From Dioszegia crocea (lineage: Eukaryota > Basidiomycota > Tremellomycetes > Tremellales > Bulleribasidiaceae), in contig BCKK01000003.1 in assembly GCA_001600615.1 (NCBI GenBank), positions 304,893-368,892 of the forward strand: a stretch of DNA of 64,000 nt, written 5' to 3'. Shown here piece by piece: positions 56,640 to 64,000 of this stretch. The notes under the pieces were generated by a model. The model was not told the origin of the DNA and did no database searches. It saw only the letters and a program-made list of their open reading frames with translations. How positions within the stretch are numbered: the first letter of the stretch is position 1; every line of letters starts with the position of its first letter. The translations under genes were made by a program, and so were the position numbers.

Positions 56640-58415
56640 TCAAACAGTCCCCGTCCCAGCATCCGCCTCAAACCAGTCCAGCAATACCCTCCACGCAGCA
56701 TGTCCCACTTCCACCCCTCTCCTGTCCCAATCCACCGCACCACCCTCCACTCTCTGCATCTCGCTGATGATTTTGAGGGGTACAACGCGCCCTTGGTAGT
56801 CGGTGAATTGGACCCAAGTAAGGTTGGACCGGCGTTCACAAGTCCGAGTCCTCTCTGAGCCACCTGCCACGGAGTAGTGTTTATCTAAGCGATGATGCAT
56901 ACCGTCAAGATAGGGGTGTGGTCCGAAGAAGGCACGATTATACTCGTCGGCTAAGGGTATGATGTCGTCAGGGTACGAGAACCGCTCGCGATCGGAGACC
57001 TAAACAATATCTGTGAGGATGCGGGCGCTGAGTAATTCTTCGTTGTTGCATCGGATTGACTTGACAACGCCGGTGTGCGATTCCGACCGGTCGACCTGGT
57101 CAATGACGTCGAAGACCTCGAGATTCCAAGCGTTTCCCTTTTCTCGAAGGTGGTGCAGAAACCGAAGGTTGGTATTGATGCGAAGATGACGGGAGAAAGA
57201 GGGGAGCATGGCCTGGGGATGAGATGTGTCAGACGAGCAGACCAGTCCGATTATGGGCACTAGTCCGGGGGATGTAGAGTAGTCATAGTAGAGCGAGGTG
57301 AGATTTTCGATGTGGGAAAGTGATTCATACTGAGTCGTCAGGAAGATTTCTGACAGGGCCTCACACCTTGCGAAAAGACGTACCGTCTCGGACCATTCAT
57401 CCAGCCGCAGCACCAGACGACGTAGGCTACCAACAGATGCGGCCGGGCGGCGCCTGCGCAAAGCTACGGAAGTGGAGTTCCAAGCGACGTCCTGCAGTCC
57501 CCGATGTCGGATTATAGCCTCAACGAAGTCTGACGCATCTGTGAGATTGCCGCCTATGCTAACGCCACAGACAGCAAGCCGCTCGAGCTTTGGACTGACG
57601 TGCAGCAAGCTCGCTAGGGTCCGATAGTGGTCCTCCCCATAATCGTAGTTAACCCGCCCGCGCTCGTCATCGCCCCACGACGCCTGTATCTGCCGAAGGT
57701 TGTTGAGACCTGTTGATGGCGGAAATAGCATGTGCTCCTCGTCGTATTGATCCACTTCGCAGTAATTGTAGCTGGCGACCAGCGTGACGAGGTTTGGTGC
57801 ATTGTGACAGATGAAAGGGTAAATTTGCCCCCTACAGAAAGCCCCAGGCCGAATTATGAGGTGCGTGAGGGTCGAAAACGGGAGGGGAGCGAAGAGCATG
57901 TGGAAATCGAGAGTATGACGAGACAAGCGCTCTATTCCGGGGTCCACCTCACCGTTCAAGAAGACGAACTCATGACGGGGGGTTCCCTGAATCTCCAGAT
58001 TCCGCAAAGTGGGAGCTGTGCGACGTAACACCACCATAATCCCCTCCATTCCCCCTTGCTGCGTCTCGATCAAGAGACTCCGCACCTTTCCCCACTTCTT
58101 CTTAGACCCTGCATCACATATGGCATCACATTTCTCCACCATCGCCTCCGAGCGCCTAGCCCGAACTTTAACCGCCTCAGTCACAGCCCACGGTTCGTGG
58201 TTCGCCGTATCCTTCGGATCAAAAGGCTGAACGAGAGGATACTCGCCGAAGTGCTTCGGTAAGCTGAGCTGGATGTGCTCGAAGACTCGGTCGAGCATGA
58301 GGGAGTGGAGGGTTCGGGAGACTCGAGATAGTGTTGGGAAGATGGCGCGGTCCGCCTGGATACCGATGGAGTGTTGGATATCGTTGGGAAGACGAACAAG
58401 GGGAGTGGTCGTCAT
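56640..58415 (-). CDS. F-box-like/LRR-like protein, group B copy 2
   Basis: Two exons (58415-57066 and 56999-56640) give about 569 residues. The donor could also be at 57068, which changes one residue. The start MTTTPLVRLPNDIQHSIGI, then SRVSRTLHSLMLDRVFEHI, is F-box-like. The body has LRR-like segments (APTLRNLEIQGTP, STLTHLIIRPGAF, APNLVTLVASYNY, SPKLERLAVCGV, VGSLRRLVLRLDEW). Exon 2 carries the group B end: WVQFTDYQGRV, VPLKIISEMQRV and WDRRGVEVGHAAWRVLLDW. The open frame of exon 1 runs on to a TAG inside the intron, so unspliced transcript would yield a protein lacking the conserved C-terminal motif. Confidence 0.75.
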
Positions 58416-59921
58416 TGTAGCAGTTGAGATCTATGTAGAATCAGTAACGACCCCAGGTTGGGAATCATAGGAATGGAGAGAAAACAAGTCGGGGGGGTTT
58501 GGCTGCAAGGGCCACTCACCAACTCGTCGGTTGTCATTCTGACAGAAGCTTCGGAACTCAAAGCAATTTCGCGCTGCGCAGAGAAGAGAGCGGGCCAGCT
58601 GTTGTTAAGATGGACGACGAAGGCTGAGCGCTGAGGAGGGTTGGAGTTACACAACAAAAGGGGTTTGAGTGGTTCAACGATAGGCCAAAAGTTTAAGGTT
58701 TATATCGGCAGACGGTCGTGTTTCAGATGAGAGCGAAAGGATGTCCAGCAAAAAAGGCCTCCCGCCTCTGTCCATCCGTTCGAGACCTATCTCCTGTTGC
58801 CAACAGCCTCTCCATGATGTATGGGAACCTCTTCTATCCCGATCCTCCAGCTTGACTTTTCCTCACAAGCTATCCCGGCTATCCCGACCAGAAGAGAGAC
58901 TCGAGCAGTGGGAATTTGGGATCGTGAGGTCAGATAAGATGTACCGTGAGGGAGCAGAGTAAGCATTGAGTGCATGATTTATGATGAGCTATCAGTGAGT
59001 CTGAAGTATCAGCAAAGCGCTTTCCGGATCTTCCGAAAGACTCACTCACCTGCAAAGTGTGTCGATCGACATGAAATGGGTAGCTTTTCCAAGAGAGGCT
59101 CATCGATCTGTGCAGAGCTGCTTTTCAAAAAAACCCTTGATGGTCTGTGCGGGGCGAAGTAAATGCAGATGACCCGAGATGCGACGTCCATGTTCAAACT
59201 TAGGAGAACGGCTTTGCGGATCGTAAAGCAATGACTCGGCGATGGAGCTGCTATTCCCGGATAATATCGAAGCCTAGGGTGACCCATGCCAGCATGGTCG
59301 ATTCCGCCCCAAAATCCTTTGCAAGAGATGGAAGCTTGAACGGCATATAGATGGCGCAAGTATGGTCGCATCAATGTATCTATGGTGAAGAGCATGCATG
59401 AGCGAGATCGGTCCGAGACTTGCCGGCCCCGCGCTTATTAGATCCCCCCTCTTGTGGCGGATAATCTCCACGTGCACCTGAAACAATTACCCAATGCGGA
59501 AACACGCCACCCAAAATTTTCTTCCGTTAGTGGCGAATCATTCTCCGCAAACATCGATGGGTGGGGGGTGTCTGAAACCAACTTTGCGGGCGATCCACTG
59601 CATAGAAAGTCCCAAAGTTGGGGTGGGACCATACCTGTGGTTCCGAAGCAAACGATACGCTCGAAAAAAATGGCCCTTTACATGCATTATATCGTCTACA
59701 GCCAAGTCGGCCCAAAAATCGTGTCCTAACTTACCTCAAGCCCGCTAGCGGTCGCTATACTGCTCCCCATGGCCCCAGATCGCGTCCGGAGGTACTCCGG
59801 GGGCCTGCAATCAAAAATATTTGGGTCCGAAGACCTCCTCTCTGCTCGAGTTTGTCATCCTTATGCAGGGGCTTTTTGGGTTAGCGCCTATATGAAAGAT
59901 TAGGTATGTGGCGACTCACCA

Positions 59922-59953
<32 letters not shown>

Positions 59954-61705
59954 TCTTGTGCCAGGTCCCGAAGGACCCGGCGAACTTACAGCCTCATAGC
60001 ACGATCAGGCGACCTCCTGTGAGGCGACGAGCGGCATTTTATATTCCCGAAAGTGTGGCGGCAGTTGGACCGCAGCGGCGCGGCCGAGGATCTCCGTGGG
60101 CCTTCCACGTGGTGCCCATAGAGACCTATCCTTCCAGGCTCACTCAAAACACCTATACATTGGACCTATCATTCATATAACACCTAACAGAGAGTGCGAA
60201 ACACAGAAATGGTTCTCACGCCGGATGCCTTCTCCGGCTCTACTCTAACCGACAACGTGCCCATCTGGGATATACTCTGCGGATAGTCATGTGTCAGCCA
60301 CACTCGCCAGTCAACCCTTGACCAATATATACCCCTTGAAGACACTTCCGAACAGGCGGTACAACCAAATCGGCAAGAGGCGAGACAGGGGAGTGAGATG
60401 GACGAATTAATTTTTTCAAGGATAGAAGAGCCTAGTAAGTCATCATTTTGAAGCGTCATCTTGCCTGAGGTTGGGAGGAGCTTCCTCTACGGGCCGATCT
60501 CGGGCCCTTCAGTACCCTGGGACGATATAGGCGGCAGATGGAATGAGGGAGGTCGCAGTGGTCTGGAGAAGGAAGTTGTCGGATGGAGGGCATAATTTCC
60601 TACCTAGATGCTGGTGAGATGCTGGGCGGCTTGAGTGCCGGGGGATGTTCGGATTCGATATCTCTTGCAGCATTATACACTCCTTGTGCATGCTCAACAA
60701 CTGACTCAGCAGGTCCATTCATACCGAAGATATTGGTATATCGGCTCAATGTAAGTGTCATTCTCACGATTATCCAGCGATATCCCTTGTTTCAGATTCC
60801 CTCCAATCCAGCATGCATGTCGGACCGTGCTGATACTCCCCTTAGAAACACCTTGTCGCTATCTGATCTGGCCGGACAGTCTCCATGGGTCATCGTGCGG
60901 AAACCAGTCAACTATCACTCAACTATCACTCAACTACGAATTTCAGGCACGGTGTGTGGAAACGAGGCACGGCGTGGTGTCGATCATTCAACTTGTTTGC
61001 GTCTTGCTCTATTACCTCACAACGGTGTTCAGGGTACGGTAGAGGAGTCCTTTGGTAGGTCCTTTCTGTCTGATATCTATGCATGGCTGCCCTGCGCGTC
61101 CTGTGAATCCTGGGGGTCTCTTTCCTTTCCCCTGACGCGTTCGGATTTGCCCTACGGTGATTATGGTTGACGGACACCGTGTAGAGACTGGTTGAGCGGA
61201 TGTGCAAAAATGTGACCGAATCATGAGCGAATACTGGTGCTGATACTACAGATGTACGGAACGAGCTCGCATCTTGGACTGTATTTTCGGTCGGCCACTC
61301 AGATCCGCGGCGGCGTACGTTTTACGCTCGCCGATCTTTATCACCAGTTTTCCTGTAGGTGTTGCGGTTGTACATCGGTAGCCTGACTCAGATGCATACT
61401 ATATGCTCTTGGACTCTCATGATATAAGCAACTGACCAGCTGTCTGCGAAGTTCAAGTGCCACGTTCATACACGTGACGATAAGGTTTGGCGCCTCTTTG
61501 GAGCTTGGACCCCGTTGCGTCGAAACCCTTCTTTCCCCTTCAACATCACCATCAGCTGCTCTCGCTCCTTCAACAGCCCCAGTAGGTCAGCTCTAGGTAC
61601 GCGCGGATCTACCGCCGTCGATCGATACGCGTAAGTCTAGCAATTGGGTGGAAAAAGCGAAGGATTTCGGCCCAGGTTTGCCCAGCTGATGAACCTCAGG
61701 GAATC
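58416..61705. other. Gene-poor stretch, 3.3 kb, no supported gene
   Basis: This is the longest region without a gene in the window. Many short frames occur on both strands. The longest is 195 codons (60583-61170, +), with a Cys/Ser-rich, non-repetitive translation and no family match. A tandem of CTCAACTATCACT units lies at about 60910-60935. The composition is more even than in the genes. It may contain decayed copies of older genes or transposons. Confidence 0.4.
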
Positions 61706-63361
61706 ATGTCACCCTCTCTCGAACCTCCTCCCACCCTCTGTACCCTTCCTGCCGAAATGCTTCACAACATCTGCGAGCATCTCGACAGATCAACGGCTCT
61801 CTCTCTCCTCCTCACCTGCAAGCAATTGGAGGCATACAGCATGAAACACATACTCCGTTTCGTCGATTTGACCGCCGAGATACCTGGTCCAAATATGGAC
61901 ACAGACTTCGAAGTGTGGGACAAGGATGCGTACTATGCTCGGCTGGTGGCGGATGTTAGGGAAGGGTGCAGAGCGATTCTGGAGGCGGAGCCATCGAGGA
62001 AACTTCTGAGTCTCACCGCGCCGGTGCGGCCGGAGTGCACCGACATCATCACCGAGCTTCTTTCCCAGAACTCCAGCACAATCTCCACGCTCAACATGCT
62101 GATCTCGGACAGCATTACCCGTGTTTCACCAGCTTTCGCAGACTCCTTCGCCAGCGACATCCTCCGCGTCCTCGAACTCAACCCTTTCCTCTCTTTCCCA
62201 AATCTTACTCACATCCGCCTCGAATGCATGGCCGCTCAATCTCTCGAATTTATAATCCTCCTATGCAGTCTCGCTTCCAATCTTCTATTCCTCGACTGTG
62301 ACATTCACCAAGACGAAATCCCGCCTTTTGCCTTACCTCACGTTCTCGACCGTGATTCGGTAATTTCCAAATTATGTATCGCCTACACCTCTCGCGGAGA
62401 ACGCTGGGCGCCTCATCCCAATAGGTCGCGCTACTTGGACCAATATCATAGCGCAAGCTCAATCTCAACTATCATCCGGCACAATCCCCTCCTCCGACAG
62501 CTGTTTCTTAAACATTCGGATCAGGATGGTGTTCAGACCCCTGATCTCATTGCGCATGAGTTGGCTCAGCTTCAGCACTTGCAAGAGCTGTACTGGGGTT
62601 TCGGCTTTGTGTGGTCCATTGCAAGGCTGCCGGAATGGGAGAGCGAGACTGCTAGCTTCCCCGCTCTGCGGGGACTCATATTGGAAGAATGCTGTTGGAG
62701 AATACCGGTATGTTGATCTTTATTTGAGTCCAATAAGAGCTGACAAGCTAAGTCTGCTGCCGAATCGCCTGAACACATATTCCCTTCACTCGAGGTCGTC
62801 CTCATCCACAGTCTTCAAAGCTGGGGGTGGGGCCATCTACCGGCCACCATTGAACCCCAGTCTTTCCTTTGGCTTCGCGCGCGACCTCGCCTTCACCTCA
62901 TCCATATACAAAGCGACCTCGAGTTCGAGGAGGGTCCTGATGTGTTCGACAATCTGCACAAACTTACTCGCGAAAACGTCAACTGCACTGTGTCTTCGAT
63001 ATTGAACACGCGCAACACCGGTGAGCTTATCCACGGACGAATTCTGGTAGTCGATCTCGATTATACGCGGGACTACGGTGGGCAACCTACCGTCACGCGC
63101 CTTCATCGAGCCTTTTACAGCCCGCGGGATCTCCTGCCGGCTTATGGTAGAGATTGCGACTACGTACAAGTCACTGAACCTGTCTGGCTGGACCAGATCG
63201 ATTACGATGGCGTGGCGGTTCCGCCAGAGGTTGTGGCGCGGATGAAGGAGGTGGAGGAGTCGGAAATGGGAGAAAAGGGAAACTGGGATAGGAGGGGAGT
63301 GGAAGTTGGGGATGCTAGCTGGAAGGTGTTGACGGACTGGCGAGAGGCGCAGAAGGTGTAA
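61706..63361 (+). CDS. F-box protein, group B copy 3
   Basis: Two exons (61706-62707, 62753-63361) give 536 residues. The F-box is clear: TLCTLPAEMLHNICEHLD, ALSLLLTCKQLEAYSMKHI. LRR-like segments follow (FPNLTHIRLECM, ASNLLFLDCDIHQ, NPLLRQLFLKHS, LQHLQELYWGFGF, FPALRGLILEECC). The C-terminal exon has LHRAFYSPRDLLPAYGRD and the group B end: WLDQIDYDGVAVP, then WDRRGVEVGDASWKVLTDW. The intron lies at a comparable place to the last intron of copy 1. The role as an SCF substrate adaptor is inferred from the F-box; the target is unknown. Confidence 0.8.
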
Positions 63362-63761
63362 GTTTGGTCTCATATCTATGCCGTCTCCGGGCTCGAAGGG
63401 CGCCAAGCTGACGAAATAGGTCTATAATTTGAGTGGATGGGAAATGGCGCATTATAGAGTAGTACTGCTGCAGGAGCGCAAAGTGACGGTGAGTCAATTG
63501 TCATACCTTGAGTCTCGTCGTCTCTCTTTACATCTGCTGATCCGCCTAGATATCTGCGCATCAACGTCGACTTAAGAGCTAGAGAGGGAAGGATGTAGAA
63601 AGGGTTGAGCGTATAGAAGGGTATCCGAAGGGTTGAAAGGAGAGATGCGAGGGGTAAATTTCGCTGGATATCCACTCTCGGAGAAAATGGAGACAAGGCA
63701 ATCCAACAGCTACAATGATACATGTCTAAAAATCTATAATCTATATGTCTAAAAATCTACA
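63362..63761. other. Convergent intergenic region with a small direct repeat
   Basis: About 400 bases between the stops of the F-box gene and the transporter. ATGTCTAAAAATCTA occurs twice (63722 and 63745). No gene supported. Confidence 0.5.
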
Positions 63762-64000
63762 TTATACCTTCTGCTCTCCCTGAGGCTGCAAGTTAGGCTC
63801 GAGCTCCGCCGTCTGCTTCTCCTCCTTACTCCCACTTGGCGCATACTTTGAGTTCCGCCTGAGGGATGATCCGTACCGCATAAAGAGGAACGGCATGGGT
63901 GTGCAGGCGAGACTAAGGAAGGCGATGAGTGTTCCGGCCCAGTTCAGGCCGAGGTTGCGATAGAGCTGGGTCGAAAAGAGGGGGAAGACGGTTCCGAATA
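63762..64000 (-). CDS. MFS multidrug-type transporter, C-terminal end (partial)
   Basis: The gene enters from the right edge on the minus strand and stops at TAA 63762-63764. The visible end has FGTVFPLFSTQLYRNLGLNW, the hydrophobic last membrane helix (AGTLIAFLSLACTPMPFLF) and the cytosolic tail MRYGSSLRRNSKYAPSG, followed by a charged, Gln-rich end. The pattern FPLFS, LG-x-NWA, PMPFLF-x-x-YG is that of fungal DHA1 drug:proton antiporters of the major facilitator superfamily in the plasma membrane. Only about 78 codons lie in the window. Confidence 0.8.
   Translation of the reverse strand, partial: FGTVFPLFSTQLYRNLGLNWAGTLIAFLSLACTPMPFLFMRYGSSLRRNSKYAPSGSKEEKQTAELEPNLQPQGEQKV

Noticed and set aside
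60583..61170. 195-codon plus-strand frame in the empty region
   Set aside because: No leader, odd Cys/Ser composition, small direct repeats inside, and no exon logic; probably chance.

Overview
The window looks like nuclear DNA of a basidiomycete yeast, most likely a tremellomycete. Genes are dense and lie on both strands. Nearly every gene is cut by several 40-65 nt GT...AG introns, most with a CTGAC/CTGAT-type branch site 8-25 nt before the acceptor. The recognisable proteins (Arp9, Luc7, eIF2D/Tma64, Doa1, Pop1, fungal SelO) are eukaryotic and fungal. Reading frames were rebuilt by hand from splice signals, and most gene models close exactly in frame. The few Ns (95; 16775-16807) show that this is draft assembly.

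Left part (1-15.7 kb): the 3' end of a Ty1/copia retrotransposon with a short LTR abuts the middle of a NEK-like protein kinase gene. It is followed by eIF2D/TMA64 (+), the protein AMPylase SelO (-), deoxyhypusine hydroxylase (+), two unrecognised minus-strand genes, and the Cdc48/ubiquitin cofactor Doa1/PLAA (-). Two of these serve translation: eIF2D, and DOHH, which finishes hypusine on eIF5A.

Middle (15.8-42.4 kb): two minus-strand fragments of cysteine-rich secreted or membrane proteins, a diverged three-copy tandem repeat, a large HSL-type lipase/esterase with a long disordered tail (+), a hypothetical gene (+), Arp9 of SWI/SNF-RSC (+), Luc7 of U1 snRNP (+), a secreted S9 dipeptidyl-peptidase (-), a small hypothetical (+), a WW-domain protein with a Gly/Tyr-rich tail (-), a GT31-like glycosyltransferase with an in-frame TGA near its N-terminus (-), a tandem pair of histidine-phosphatase genes (+), a GH31 alpha-xylosidase (-) and a metaxin/SAM-type mitochondrial import protein (-).

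Right part (42.4-64 kb): this is an accessory-looking region, gene-poor apart from Pop1 of RNase P/MRP (-), a small basic protein (+) and the end of an MFS transporter (-). It holds six F-box-like genes in two paralogous groups. Group A (42.7, 47.0 and 49.2 kb, all +) shares an F-box-like first exon, a C-R-D-x-x-G-P-L core motif and a C-x-A-C-G tail. Its first member carries a stop codon and looks dead. Group B (53.1 kb +, 56.6 kb -, 61.7 kb +) shares an F-box or F-box-like N-terminus, a leucine-rich-like body and a conserved C-terminal motif of the form WDxRGVEVxxAxW+VLxDW. This local F-box expansion with unfamiliar C-terminal modules is the most interesting system in the window. I saw no tRNA, rRNA or CRISPR, but small RNA genes cannot be excluded by eye.
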